DNA from: Phragmites australis
Lineage: Eukaryota > Streptophyta > Magnoliopsida > Poales > Poaceae
Length of the DNA: 64,000 bases
Direction: 5' to 3'
Assembly: GCF_958298935.1 (NCBI RefSeq)
Contig: NC_084921.1
Coordinates: 5,218,001-5,282,000, forward strand
Under the pieces are notes generated by a model. It saw nothing but the letters and a program-made list of their open reading frames with translations. It searched no databases and had not been told where the DNA came from. Below, in pieces: positions 42,976 to 59,640 of this stretch. A program made the translations under genes and the position numbers. Every line of letters starts with the position of its first letter. Within the stretch, counting starts at the first letter, position 1.

Positions 42976-45289
42976 CCTCATGACAATTCTTGCATGTACA
43001 GTGTAAGGAATCCATACCTGATGGCCTGATGCATAGATACATTGCAGAAATGAAGCTACTAGTTTCAGCTAGCAGTGGGGGGCCTGGAAAGGAGCAACAG
43101 TAACTAGATGCATTTTCCTTTCCTATTTTCCATAGATTGCCCCATGTAAGGGGCATCAAGGACATAACATGCAATGGAGGAGACACCACAAGGACCCTTG
43201 AACAAGACACTAATCAATGCACTTTGTCCCCCCAACCAGCTCATTTGACAAGAAAACCTATGGCCCCTATTTAATTCCATGTTGGGGCTAGTTTAACCCA
43301 AACAAACCTTCGATTAAGCTGGTAAGTCCACTTGCTGCGGTTAAGTTAGTACTGAACTCGATCATCTTCTGTAACAACGTCCGGGCACTGTTATTTGCTA
43401 ATTATAACGTGATTCTATATGTCTTAGATCCATTTAGCACTATTGATTAGTTCAAATATCATATTGTATGCAAATTGGCTGCTAGCTGATGACAAGTAGT
43501 TAATGCAATGGTAACCCTAGTGGGGGTGATCTTAATTATGAGTGTAGCTTACCCTAAACATTCGGCTATCCTCGAAAAAAAACACATTTGGCTATGTGCA
43601 TCTTGCAGAGACCAGGATATTGTTTTTGTTCTAGTATTGTCTAAAAAACCTAACCATAAACAAGAATTTACTTAATTAGACAAAGCAATTGCTTTTGATG
43701 TGAAGGATGCATGACTTAACCTACCAAGTATTTGATTGCTTGCATGCTGTGCAGGGCGTCGCAAGGACTGGATATCAAATGCACACTAACACGTAATTCA
43801 TCATTAGCCGAGAAGGACTAACCATCCAACTAATCGAGGACTGCCTTTATTCTAGCGCCGTCATTTGTCGCAAAGTAATTAAAAAATGCGCCACTGTGTC
43901 TGCATTACAACCGATCCTTGCTTCAGGCAAAGTGTATATTCATGCACGCAGCTTCATATGCGAAGTCGATGAATCCACGCGCGGTTGTTGGTCGATCGAT
44001 ACGATGCAGTGCCTTCAGCTTCTACGCTGTTGGTCACTTTTGAGAACAGAAACAAATTAATGACCGATCGCGATAGTGAATTTAAATGTGGAATAGTTTC
44101 AGTCATGTAACAACCAGCCATGCTAGGATGTTCTGAAATCTCAAGGCAGTCCAAAAATAACCAGAGTATTACTGCTCTCAAAAAAAGGAAGAAGAAATAA
44201 CCTGAGTATCGTTCCTCTCATAACAAAGAAGGGAAAAAAACAACCTGAATATATCTTGTCAGAAGTACTACTTGTTATTTTTTATCTGTGTTTCAAATCT
44301 TAGGTCTGTGATTATTCACTCAGAAAAAGTAAATATATAGCAAGGGGCAACATATGGCTGAGACTGAAAGATGGGGACGTAACAATTAGGTGGAATATTG
44401 AGTCTAAGGAGCAAGGACCAGCCGTCTAATCTGTGCTAAATTTAACTCGTTAATCGTACCATGAGACTGGGATGAAAGCCTGTCAATGGATTACGTATAC
44501 TTCGTCCGTAATTCCATCGATCAATAGAGACCCAGTTCTGAACATGCAAAATCAAGCTAAATCTTTGTTCGCTCATCCCCTTGTAGAAAAGGAAATTACA
44601 TGTTTCAGTTCACTACTGCAACTAATCCATGAAGGATTAGATTAGGATATATCTATCTAGAAGACAGGCAGCGGCGTGAGCAGTTGATGCATAAACACAT
44701 CCCAACACCCATGCAGATCGACATCAAAGTTTGCTCCGAATTCTGCGGCCCGTGACCTTGATGCAGTGACAGCAGCTGTTGTTCTCATGGCTCCATTTTC
44801 TTCAGATCAATTGCGACTCTAGAGGCAATTTTTGCAAGGTCTGACAGGGGCAGCTCAGCTGCACCACAGCCCATCGAATCGTCGTCTCGCTCCTGCAACT
44901 TTCACGAAATCTACACGAGCGCTTTCAGTGCCATCTGGTGAAATGACAGGCGCCGTTCACGGGCGTCCCGGTGAATGCGATCAGCCTAGGAGCTCACGTT
45001 GCTGTTGCGAATTGACCCGGACGGCAATGTGCTGAGGAGGAGGTCCGCAGCACATCTGGTCCGGTCTCTGTCGATCTCTGATGTTACATTTGCAAAAGGG
45101 TAAACGCTTGCCAGTCAAGCTCTCTCTTCTCATGTGCACATATAATTGATGGATGAAACGAGGAAAGTGAGCTGGAACGCGAGTTTTTGCTAATTATTCA
45201 GCCGCGCCCGAATTATTTATTTTCATGGGAATTGCTGACAAGGGTTGGTCAAGAGTTTTTTTTCTCTCTGCAGATCAAGAGAGTTTAGA
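42976..45289. other. Intergenic, no gene seen
   Basis: Long non-repetitive stretch with only short frames (43954-44181 minus, 44832-45035 plus) that lack domains and splice support. Confidence 0.45.
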
Positions 45290-45569
45290 GGGTCTGTTTG
45301 GTAGGGTTTTTAGAGTAGCTCTTATATTGAAATCAAAATTGGTTTTATCAAGCAATAGTTTTTAGCTTTCAGAGTAATTTAGTAAGTGTAATTTTTTGAA
45401 ATAAACTAAATATAGGAGCTGAGAAAAATAGTTTCTCTAATTTACATTACACATAATCATATTTTCATAAATTTTACCTAAAAAATTGCTTTCAACCATA
45501 TAATTATTTTTCTCAAATAATTACTCATCATAGAAAATTTAGATGAGATAAACTCTAACAAACATGTCC
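45290..45569. mobile_element. hAT-type MITE (GGTCTGTTTGGTAGGGTTTT ends)
   Basis: The left end GGTCTGTTTGGTAGGGTTTT aligns with the right end in reverse complement (GGACATGTTTGTTAGAGTTT), with AT-rich interior. The target duplication is unclear. Confidence 0.55.
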
Positions 45570-46566
45570 AGAGCTGCACCTGTCCGGCGACAACATGCAC
45601 TGTGTGCCTGTATCACATAAGAGTTGAAAACTTTTTAAAAAATTATTCCTAACAGCATCGTGCCACCACAGAGATACTGTTAATTTAGATGCAGGAAACA
45701 GTTCTGAACTGTTGTGATAGTCGCCGATCGATGTGCTTGCCACTGTCCAGTTTTTTATTCCTGCCGCATGTTCAGGACGACGTTGGCGTGGACGTCCGCT
45801 GCCATTCAGCTCACACTGCCCACTCGGGTGTGGGATCAGGTCACAACAAGGAAGGATCGATATGGAAATCACAGGAGAGAACAGTGCGATCCAGTGACGC
45901 AATTGGAAGTAGCAACCAAGTGGAAGAAACGAATGAATGATCCAGAAAGGAAACTGAAGGTGAAAATGAGTGATCAAGAAATATAATCTTCAGCCTGTGT
46001 CATTCCAATCCCATTTATCATGGATTACTGCCTTGGCGTATGAACAGATATATACATCTGCAAATCTCTAGAGTAACTTTTGCCTCACAAGTCACTATAT
46101 CGACACGCATGAAGCAGAGTGCAAAATTAGACACGAGAATCACAGCGAGCTAGCACTAAGAACAGTGAGGAGAAAAGGGGAAATTGACCTAAGGTGTCCA
46201 TGTGGAAACAAACCTGATCCTTTATCAATTTCTCTTGGCTAGGAGCAACAATGCAGGCAGTCTACCATTGCATTTTGTTCTCGTGTTATTCTCGCTGGTC
46301 CTTCATGTTGTCACACTCGATGTCACTGATGCACTCGCAACGACAGTGACCCGGAACTATGTGTCGGATTCTGTCTTGGTGTCGGTGACCCAACCGTTCG
46401 GCCAGCATATACGCTGATAGGCATGGTAGTATGCCGCTGAGCGAGGACTGTTCGGGGCATGTTTGTAGGAATTTCATAGGAGTTTTACGATAATTTAACA
46501 GGAAATGGTTTAATTTTTTAGAATTTAGGGCAAACCCAACGTTCCAAATGGAGCCTTAGTTCATAC
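45570..46566. other. Intergenic, no gene seen
   Basis: Overlapping frames on both strands at 45555-45986 contradict each other and show no domain. 46202-46417 has a hydrophobic frame without gene context. Confidence 0.4.
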
Positions 46567-46820
46567 TTCCTCTAACCTAAATATAAGTCAATTAGAATAT
46601 CGATACATCTCTAATATGTCATTTTGACTAATAATATCTATAAACATATATTATTTTAAATAGATATAGTTATACATTAACAAAATATTTTTCATGATGA
46701 ATTTAGTAACATCAAACTTATGTTGTTAATTTATATAATTTTTTAGCTATTGATGATCTAAGCTAAAAATGTTTGACTCATGACAAACTTAAATGGACTT
46801 ATATTTAGGATCGGAGGTAG
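46567..46820. mobile_element. Stowaway-type MITE, TA target duplication
   Basis: The left end CTTCCTCTAACCTAAATATA and the right end in reverse complement (CTACCTCCGATCCTAAATAT) match well. TA flanks at 46565-46566 and 46821-46822. Length 254 bases, close to the copy at 10722. Confidence 0.85.
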
Positions 46821-46919
46821 TACTTCATAAGTTGCAGGTTGTTCAGTTGATAAGCCAGGAACGGGAGGCGTGTACTTGAGGTTTATCTTGCAATTTGTCT
46901 GGTTCAGCTGAGCAGATTG

Positions 46920-47700
46920 TTTTTTTTTTCTCAAATACGTAGGAGAGATATATATATCATTGTATTAAGTAAGAAACAGAGTTACGGATTACACGACGAC
47001 CTGATCTGTTATGAAAATAGAGATTGATGGTGCTAGAAAGGGAAATTACACGCTCAGAGATAACTACGAACACTCAAGCTTGCCCACGATCAGATGATCG
47101 AGCCGACGCGGTGCAACCTCTTCATCGTTATCACTAACTATGTTGCTCCGGTCTCACACCAGCGGGTGATGTTGTCCTTGATGAGAGCCACTAAGGAGTC
47201 CGATGAAATGCGGTGCTTGTTATAAAGGATGACATTTTTAGATAATCAAATCCTTCAACAAGTGAGTAGGATCATGGAGTCCAAACCTCTCCGAAGCTCG
47301 GTATCAACGCGGCTTCTCAAATCAAGCCACCAACTACAGAACGTGGTCACAGAAGCTGGTGCATGGATCTCTAAGATTTGCCACCATATCCCCTTGGACA
47401 AAATGCAGTGAAGTAAAAGATGATCAATAATTTTCGAAAGCTGTGAACAGAACGCACATGAATCACCGGTTTGGAGTCCATACCGCCGGCACCTAGCTAC
47501 TGTCCAAAGTCAGCCATAAAGGCCTAACCAACCGCGAGGAACTTAATCTTTGGAGGAGCCCATACCTTTCACAACACAGAAGCACCATCGAGTTCGATGG
47601 AACCCATAAACATGACTTGATAAACCGTTTTGGAAGAAAAATGTCTAGAGCTGGACCATTTTCAAGTCGGCCGGTCCTCGACGTTTCTCAAGGTGAGCAG
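46920..47700 (-). pseudogene. LINE 3' remnant (zf-RVT region and 3' UTR)
   Basis: In reverse complement, fragments read IIDHLLLHC and IWWQILEIHAP before frame breaks, matching the zf-RVT end of the LINE at 41060-42950. The 3'-UTR phrase CATTGTATTAAG after a T-run (46921-46970) also parallels 41078-41150. No catalytic RT motif remains. Confidence 0.6.
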
Positions 47701-48215
47701 GTTGTAATATTAGTGATGATGGCATGGTTGCCATGACGATGACTTGATGAGTTCTTTGGAACACACTGGCAAGTACAGATCCCCATCTTTCTAGATCTTC
47801 AGATCCACTGCATTTATTGGCCTGAGAAACCGATCCTCATGGACAGCCTAGTAAAAAATATATGTTAAGACTTTCTTAGAGTTGTGCTTAGGTAGTCGTT
47901 ACCGATACCAGAAGGAAAATGAAACTCAGTGCATGCGTGGCTAAAAAAATTGCATGGTTATGTTGTTGCACTGCAGATGCAACCGTTTGGTTCGTCAGAT
48001 TCTGCGCAAGGTTGATGAACGAAAAAGATAATCAGCAGAACAGATCTGATGCATGCAAGTGATCAAGTTTTTAATGTCAGCAAGAGTGCCAGCCAATGGT
48101 TTTACAATGTACAGAACATGAATCCTTGAGTACGAGCTGAAAACCAGTACAATACATTCCACTGAATGTTCAGAGGACAGAAGTACACAATGGCCAAAGT
48201 TACAAGTGGATCACT
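47700..48215. other. Intergenic or 3' flank of the minus-strand gene
   Basis: No open frame of coding character. The right part may belong to the 3' UTR of the gene ending at 48472. Confidence 0.35.
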
Positions 48216-48471
48216 GAATTCCTACGGCTAAATTAAGAGCCCTGGCATCAATAACACTCTGTGACTTCAGTCATTTGCATCAGAACTTAACATTCCGTTG
48301 TCAGCAAAGTCTTCAGCAAATCATATCTTCAATGTACTTTCACGAGTGAATTACTGCGGCTAAAGTAAGATCCCTGGTATCAATAAAACTCTGTGACTTC
48401 AGTCATTTGTATCAAAACTTAACATTCCGTTGTCAGCAAAGTCTTCAGCAAATCACGTCTTCGATGTGCTT

Positions 48472-48475
<4 letters not shown>
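48216..48475. repeat. 132-base tandem duplication at the 3' end of a gene
   Basis: GAATT-CT-CGGCTAAA at 48216 and 48348 starts two units sharing ACTCTGTGACTTCAGTCATT, ACTTAACATTCCGTTGTCAG and AAGTCTTCAGCAAATCA. The second unit reaches the stop codon of the minus-strand gene at 48472-48474; both units thus lie in its 3' UTR. Confidence 0.8.
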
Positions 48476-52646
<4,171 letters not shown>

Positions 52647-53247
52647 GGTTAGTTTGGTTGGTTTGGAGAAGTAACCGACGGTTGCGATGTCTCCGTGGCT
52701 GTGATTCTATGCATCTCGGCCGTCGGTTAGTGGAAATGTGCTGTTTATTGTTTAAAAAAAAGAGCTGTTTGCGAGAGAACACCCTCGATGAGAGTGAAAT
52801 TTACAGTACTAATCTATCTCTTCCCATCTTTAACTGTTTTAAGATAGACAGGGAAAAAATGTGTAAATTTCGCCACTAAAAATTACGTAAATTTCATCTG
52901 CGTCGCCTGTCTTATCTACACTTGCATGTTCTTTTTCTGGTGCATACTGCACACTGCTCCTGCATTGTTCTTCTGAAGTTTACGACTTCAATACAGGCTT
53001 CCAGTCTACTTCACAGTAATCAATCAGGTCCTGCTTCAAATTACAGCAGTTGCAGTTACAATGGTCACCATCCCCAATTGTAGTTTACAACCAATTCATC
53101 ATGCTCTACTTTACAACATGGTGCAACATGCAAGTGTACAAACCACACATTCTACAGCAATGGAACTAATGTTCTGGGCTACAATTCTGAACTGTAAATC
53201 AATCAGCACCTCCTGATCCCAACTGGCAACTGAAATCCACTACTGCT

Positions 53248-54703
53248 TCACACTGTCCCGATGCGCTTCTGCTTCCTCCATTCCCACGGCTTCTCAGGGT
53301 TCGGCGATGCCCACAAACCTGTTCGGCTCGCCTTTGCCTGATTCTCCCACTGAAAATTTCCATCTGTCAGGAACCTCGTGTATATGTTGCAGAAATGTTC
53401 AGAGCATGCTCTTCTCAGTCAAGCGGAATCGAGCTGCCCATTGCGTCATGTTGAGTAGTACAAGAGTACTAGTTTACCTTGTTCAGCTCCACCCGATGAT
53501 CATAAGCAGTATAGTGCCACGCAAACCCTTTCTTCAGCATGTGTTCCTGTTAAAAACAGCAATAACAAAACTAATTCGTCTCGTTGTCAAAAGGTTGTTG
53601 AGCACTAAAACAAGAATGCATGCGTCTTCAACTGAGGCGATGCAACAGTTTCTTGCAGAAATGTATATTAAAAGCTTATAATTGATTTGGTTCTAGTCCA
53701 AGTCCTACGCATTTCATAATCTTCAACTTAAATAAATTTCATTTCTTTTAGTATACGAGAACAGGATCAAGGTATGAGGGGTGTTGTAAGCTATGTAGTA
53801 TAAAAAAGCAAAGGCTAGGTACCTTCAAGAAAAGCCAAAGAGCACATGGAGCAATAGATGATCCAGTATTTCAGTAGGTTACTTCCACGCTACTAGGCAT
53901 GTAAAAGAAACTCCAAAAGCACGTCGGTGTCATTTCTTACCTGCACGAAGACCCCATCACACTCAACATCACCAACTAATCGACCATACCGGTCACTGTC
54001 ATATATGGAAATCTTTAAGCTCTTTCCCTGCACCAGCTTCACCAGCTCCTCTTTTGCCTCTTTGCCATAAGGCATAAAGCTCTCTGGTGCATCAATCCCT
54101 CTGCATTGCATTTGTTTCATTCCATTATATTGCAACTTCGGTCTACCTAAAACAAAGCCCTTGACCACTGATCAAGAAGAACAAGATGTGGGGGGCAAAC
54201 CTTAACCTGATCCGGTACTTCTTCGCAAGAACTTGTTCGCCTCTCATGTTAGGAACCTGCCTACACCGAGAAATAAGAAATCAAAAGTCTCAAAAGCTAG
54301 AGTAGTTGATTGATGCGAATTTAAGAGACCTATATCCTGCATCCAGTATGATCTTCTGCATAGCATCAGCTCCCTGGAAGTTCTTGGCCGCCCGTGCCTT
54401 GGCCCGCTCAGCAGCCGCTTCAAGCACATCCCGGGGCACATTGCCAGACTCTAGATGATCAGCTATGTCAACATAAACGGTAATCGTGTCGCCATCGGTT
54501 ACAGCCCTAACATCCACCTAAGAAACTAGCAAACGCATTTGTCAGTCATCCGGCCTCATCTATATGTAAAAGTAGATACGAAGAGAGTAAGATCTCACAG
54601 GGAGCGTGTGCAGCTCATACTTCACGCCTTGAGATTTGGGCACGAAAGTTTGAGCAACAGATGCCAATGAAAAGTACCACGAGGAGCCCAGGCATAACCT
54701 TTC
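53248..54703 (-). CDS. CAN: Staphylococcal-like plant nuclease, CAN family, N-terminal exons missing
   Basis: Six minus-strand exons: 54703-54599, 54517-54330, 54260-54201, 54100-53941, 53546-53478 and 53349-53248, all GT-AG and in phase, giving 227 aa with no start codon of its own. The SNase fold is clear: [20 protein letters not shown] (first strands, Asp), then a helix-rich insert ([20 protein letters not shown]). The catalytic block [13 protein letters not shown] holds Arg and acidic residues; [20 protein letters not shown] and [13 protein letters not shown] (second Arg) follow. The end is [20 protein letters not shown] and [15 protein letters not shown] enzymes are Ca2+-dependent DNA/RNA nucleases usually tethered by an N-terminal MGN acylation motif. 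Here the exons for the first roughly 120 residues are not found upstream; the first visible exon begins [19 protein letters not shown], unlike the usual lead-in. Truncated copy or altered 5' end. Confidence 0.83.
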
Positions 54704-54779
54704 CTGCAATACCAGTGATGTTACCAACGCAAAGTGATTACAAATTAAAGCAACTAGCGCATCAACCTGTGCGAATGCA

Positions 54780-55280
54780 CAGGTTAGAAATTTAGCATAC
54801 AACTGAATTTTAGATAATTGTGTTAATAATAATTGTATGCTAAGATACATCAACTATTTATATTTAAATATTAGAATATAAAATATAAATGTAATTTTTA
54901 TTCATAATATTGAAATCATATTTATTATTTGTGAATAGATCTAATTTATAATTTTCATTTTATGTGTTATGCAAATTGATTTTTATTTGTTTCTTGATTT
55001 TTTGAAATTATTATTATTTTTAATATTGTCACCGTATCTCATATTATTTTTTTGAGATACATTATAAATTCTTTGATATTACTTTTATGTGATAATCCGT
55101 AATATGTTTGCGTTCTGTTGTTTTAATTTTGTAATATCTGATTACACGTATATTTAATTGGTATATTTTAATTGATTTGGAAAAGTGTATTTATTGCTAA
55201 CGTAACTAAGTTGGAGTTTGCTAACGTAACCTTGTTGGACAAAGAATATCTATAAAAAAAAAAGAGGAAAGATCAGGAAG
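54780..55280. other. AT-rich block upstream of the nuclease exons
   Basis: Begins with the small palindrome CCTGTGCGAATGCACAGG (54768-54785) and is followed by about 450 bases of very AT-rich sequence without coding signs. It looks like a degenerate transposon and may have displaced the nuclease's 5' exons; identity is not established. Confidence 0.4.
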
Positions 55281-55726
55281 GAAGTAGTCTTAGAGTTGGA
55301 CTCTGATTTGTTTTTTAATCTTTTGTTTCTTCTGGTTGTTGATCTATGGTTACAGTTAGTCAATCAATCAATTCGACGGTCGGATATTTTGCTTTTTTAT
55401 GAGAATTTCTAAAATTTTTCTAGGATTAATGTGGAGGCACCAAAAAGCATAAGACAATGGCAGCCTTCTGCAGCTGATTAATCTATAGTGATAGCAACCT
55501 TGCAGAATGGTACAAACAACTAAGGCATTTTCTAGTGCGAAAATGGGAATAGATAGTCATATGAAACATTTCTTCACATGTACTGAATCCGTGATGCTAA
55601 CTAAAAACCTGAGGAGAAGATCAGGAGCCAACGGCACAAGGCAGTATGAATTTCTGGAGAAATCACCGGATCACTCTTCACCAACTGAACTGAGCAGTGT
55701 CCTACACAAACACAAGTAGTCAATAC

Positions 55727-56047
55727 CTTTGGAAACAGGGTGCGGCCAGCGCCCGCAAGAAGGGCAATGGCGCCGATGCAGTGCAAGAGCACCGGAGCCA
55801 GCCGCGCGTGCTCGTCGCCGACGCCGCCACGGACATGGAAACCCCTCCCCTCGCGCCGACGCCTGGGAGCGGCGTGCATACCGCCGGGCACCTGCTGCAC
55901 CTGACCCTCGGGCGAGCACCGAGGGCGCTGCGCAGGCGGCAAGGCCAGCGCCGTGCGTGGGGGGGGGGGGGGGGGCGGCGGGGTTGGGCGAGCGTGCGGC
56001 GTGCGAGCCGAGCCGGCTGGGACTGGGCTGCCTCCATGGCCATGCAT
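55727..56047 (-). other. GC-rich possible exon with a membrane helix
   Basis: On the minus strand an open frame ends LLHCIGAIALLAGAGRTLFP-K with donor CCAAAG/GTATTG at 55727. Possible starts are the ATG at 55879 or at 56047. The last 22 codons match in length and pattern the exon ending at 52256 (LLSCVGAILLLANVCRTLLS-K), suggesting a related gene or a duplicated exon. A run of 16 G at 55959-55974 makes the upstream frame unreliable. Phase would also allow splicing to the nuclease exon at 54703. Confidence 0.35.
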
Positions 56048-56582
56048 CTTGCGTGTTGGGCCTGCGGCCTGCTAGGACAGGGGGCCTCTTTGGCGAATTC
56101 GTCTCCATCTCTGAGGCCGGATCGCATAAACATTGTATGACAGAGCTTCAGTTATGGATCTACTTCACATATCTATAGTTGGAGCTTCAGTTATGGATTT
56201 CTGAGTGTAGCTAGAGCTCTGTGAAACTAGTGGAGCTAAAGCTGAGTGGAGAGCGGCAAGGTAGAGGGCCACTAGGTAGAAAACGGGGACGACGATGATA
56301 GCTAGGCTGAGGGCTGTGGGCGTAGGGCGACATCAGATGACTAGACGGTGGGCGGGGAGCAAAGATCGGTTGGGTGGCGTGCGAACGACCAAGAGGAGGA
56401 CAAACAATCGAGGAGAGGGGTGAACGACCAAGGGGTATTACTCTAGTGGTGTTGGTGGATAATTTTCTCGTAACTCCATGAATCAGGTTTTTATGGAACA
56501 TACTTTTACCTACTCCATAAATTTATATTGTAAGAAAAATAACTCTATAGATCAGATTATTCTAAAAAATATATAGTGCTAC

Positions 56583-56648
56583 CCTGTTTGGTAAAGCTTC
56601 ACCAGATTCAATGTGAATCCGGATCCAAAGCTTTGCCAAACACCCTCT
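56583..56648. repeat. 66-base hairpin, MITE-derived
   Basis: CCCTGTTTGGTAAAGCTTC at the left and AAGCTTTGCCAAACACCC at the right form an inverted repeat with a short loop containing ATTCAATGTGAAT. It looks like a minimal hAT MITE. Confidence 0.6.
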
Positions 56649-58250
56649 TAACCGGCAAAAACCACACTAGCTATAAAATGATTATTTAACAATTTGTCAG
56701 TCTTATAGAATATGTGGTAATAATTTTATCACTCTAACCTAGTGACCCACGTGTCAGTAAGAGCGAAAATTACCACTTTTAAGAGTGGCAAAAGGCGAAA
56801 CGGCGATCAAATGCAATCCATACAGGAGTACTATCATAGCGTAGAGACACTTCGGAACATCGGCATCCATTCGTCTACTGATATATTCAACATGCACGAA
56901 CCGCTGGACATTCACTACAACACAGTCTACTACCGGTTTCAGTCTCACATATATTCTATAGGAAGCTTGTGCCTAATTTTTTTTAAGTTAGTTCTAAGCT
57001 GCTGACTATTCTAAAACTGTTTTGATAAGGAGTGAAAGCAAGCCACAGACACCAAGTTCCAGGCCTGCCACGCACCGTTGGACCTCCGGTCATGATGAAC
57101 CCCATCAGTCACCAGAATTTCATTGTCAAGTCCAGTGAATAGATGAGAGAAGCTGATTCAGTGTCTATCTGCACCATAAAAACAGAATTAAGTTCATTAG
57201 AAACTAGAAACCGTAAGAAAACATGAAAGGAACCTTCTTGCATGTTCTGACTGATAAAATGGGAAACATTGGCGTAGTAATATCAACCTTACTGACACAG
57301 CGTGAAGTTCAGTCTACACGTGCGATCTGAATTATTTTTCTATATTATTGGAACTTATGTATCAATCAACTTTGTATTATAAAATTGACTCTTATTTTAT
57401 TACAATGCATATATTTGATCCATCAACTATTTTATTTTGTAAATTTTTTACACCCGTTACAACATAACGTTTATGTAACTAGTATATATAAATCGCTGTA
57501 GGGTGAGTCAGGCTACGCTATTCCAGTCCGGCCCAATGACCTCACCATGTACTAAGCGGGGTACAAGTACAACAGCTGGGCTTTGCTCGACTATGCTGTA
57601 TTCTTAAAAATGTTGAATGCCTAATGTTAGAGATGGATAGAGTGATACGAGGATTCACTCTTAGTTCAACTTAACTAATTATGATTAGTTAGTTAATTAA
57701 ATTAAACTCGAGTAGATGCATAAATATCTACGGATCGTTTCACATCCATCCTACCTAATTTCGATTTTAGTCAAGCTCGTTAATTAATCGTAAGATTTAA
57801 CAAATGATGTGTGTCTCCACTATCAGAGCCCAATTCATTGCGCGGGATTTCAAAGGGTGATCAAACTAACATTATTGGCTGTGCCGTTATGATCTAGATT
57901 GGCGGATCCCTTTGTTTTATTACAAAAGAAAAAGGGGCAGAAGAAAATGGCACATTGATACAATAGACAGCCTTTTTTTAGAGCTATATATGTACAGCTT
58001 TATATACAACTTCCGATTTAATTTTCCTTTGTCAATGTTTTTGTCTTTTCTACTAGTTCCTCAATGAGAAAAATTCAGGAACGCTCTTCACCCAAACGAA
58101 AAAGAAGTTACAAAAGATGTTAAAAAATCGGTACAAGAAGATCAACGCGTGGCACTTGAATGTACACTTGGAAAGAGGGAAAAACAAGCGACCAAAGAGA
58201 AGACATGGACGAAATCGAGAATATTTACCACGCGGATACATGAGAGGGAA
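56649..58250. other. Intergenic, no gene supported
   Basis: A frame at 56742-57005 plus has no domain. Around 57030-57180 the minus strand is moderately GC-rich and could be an untranslated exon, but no splice partner or family match is visible. Confidence 0.4.
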
Positions 58251-58296
58251 AAAGGGAATTGAATAATCACAGCGTCACGCCACGCGCGGGAACTCC

Positions 58297-58788
58297 TCAG
58301 AGGTCCTCGGCGATGCACGCGAGGTGCGGCTGCCACGGCGAGGCGTGGCTACCGGTGCTCATGCGCCTCCGGTGCTGCTGCGCCGCCTTCCTCTTCGTCG
58401 TCGTCGTCGTATTCTCCAGCGACACGCCGCCGAGCGCCAGCTGGCGCCGATCCCCGACGACGACGCTGCCTTCCGACTTGCTACGGGAGTGCCGTCCCGG
58501 CGCGCCACCCTTCTTCCCGTCGGGCACGGAGGCCACCGGGATGAGGAAGTAGATCTCCCCGCGCTTCAGCTCCGAGTCCGGCGACACGATGAGTATCCGG
58601 CGCACCACCCCCTGCTGCGACGAGCAGGGCCTGCTGAGCACGTGATCGGGGTGCGCGGCGAGCACCTGCCCGGCCGACACGGCGCGGCCGTACTCGTCGA
58701 CGCGGCCGCTGAGGTGCACGATCCGGACCAGGTCGAGCGCGCCGCAGGGGAGCACGCACGCCAGGCAGCACCGCAGGCTGTTGCCCAT
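58297..58788 (-). CDS. PADRE (DUF4228) domain protein, N-myristoylation type
   Basis: A 163-aa intronless gene starting MGNSLRCCLACVLPCGALDL at 58788. I chose this start over the in-frame ATG at 58860 because MGNSLRCC is the conserved family start, with Gly2 for myristoylation and Cys7/Cys8 for palmitoylation, pointing to the plasma membrane. The PADRE core follows: VRIVHLSGRVDEYGRAVSAG, QVLAAHPDHVLSRP, the VVRRILIVSPDSELKRGEIY region and FLIPVASV. The C-terminal half is disordered and basic (HSRSKSEGSVVV, QQHRRRMSTGS), also typical. Members respond to pathogens and abiotic stress; their biochemical role is not settled. Several long frames on the opposite strand (58259-58890) are GC-rich shadows. 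Confidence 0.88.
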   Translation of the reverse strand: MGNSLRCCLACVLPCGALDLVRIVHLSGRVDEYGRAVSAGQVLAAHPDHVLSRPCSSQQGVVRRILIVSPDSELKRGEIYFLIPVASVPDGKKGGAPGRHSRSKSEGSVVVGDRRQLALGGVSLENTTTTTKRKAAQQHRRRMSTGSHASPWQPHLACIAEDL

Positions 58789-58929
58789 CTCGATCGACGA
58801 CGCCGTGTGCCCGTGCTTGTTGCGCGCCTTCCTCTCTCCTCCTCCTCCTCCTCTCTCCACCGTGTGATGGATGTGTCCACCAATATGTAGCAGAGGACAA
58901 ACAAAGAGCCAGAAAAATAATTAACAAGT

Positions 58930-59640
58930 TTGGCAGATGGGACTCGTCACCTATCTTATCTAGATTCTGAAGTCTGAACTACGCTTATGCTCGTCTAATC
59001 AGGGGAGGGTTGATCATAACTAAATTAGTCTACACCCATGTCATATAATGATTTTCTCTCTTTCTCTTGGAGCTAGCGAACGAACGCCTCAATGATTCGC
59101 ACACGGCACACACTCATGCGCACAGCTAGCCATGCTGCCCTGCTGGACCTTCGTCGTTTCCTCCTCCCTGATGAGTGTTTTGCAAGCATCCATGGATAAG
59201 TGCTGCTATGGGTCTATTTGGTAAATCTTCGGCTCTAAAAATTATTAAAGTTGGATATTTCTAACTCTAAAAATTTGTAAAGTTAGAGTTGTCAGTATAA
59301 CAAGAGTATTTAGATGAGCCGTCTTATTTTATTTTATACTAAAAATATAAACCATCGTATTTTAGTATATAAACTTCATAACTGAGTTGGAGCTGGAGCT
59401 AGCGTCTATATATCCTTCCAAGCATGGATGCAAAATTGGTTGTGAGAGTTTAGTTTCTAACGAATTATTTAGAGCTTTGATTGTTTAATCGTTTGATGTC
59501 TGCATACATAGGTTCCAAAACGATCGAGGCTGTGTCAGCCCTGTTGCTACAAGTCTAGTGGGAGAAAGCTGCAACGAAAAATAGAACGTTGTGCTGTCAA
59601 GGAAGAAGAGCAAACAGGCTAAGATGAGCAACCCGAAGTA
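58930..59640. other. Promoter side of the PADRE gene and flank of the gypsy element
   Basis: From 59213, GGGTCTATTTGGTAAATCTT and the later GAGTTGGAGCTGGAGCTAGC look like ends of a degenerate hAT MITE (about 59213-59405). No gene is seen. Confidence 0.4.

Noticed and set aside
45555..45986. Opposed 140- and 90-codon frames
   Set aside because: Mutually antisense, no domain, no splice or promoter support.
58259..58927. Several 97-188-codon frames on both strands
   Set aside because: GC-rich shadows of the PADRE gene.
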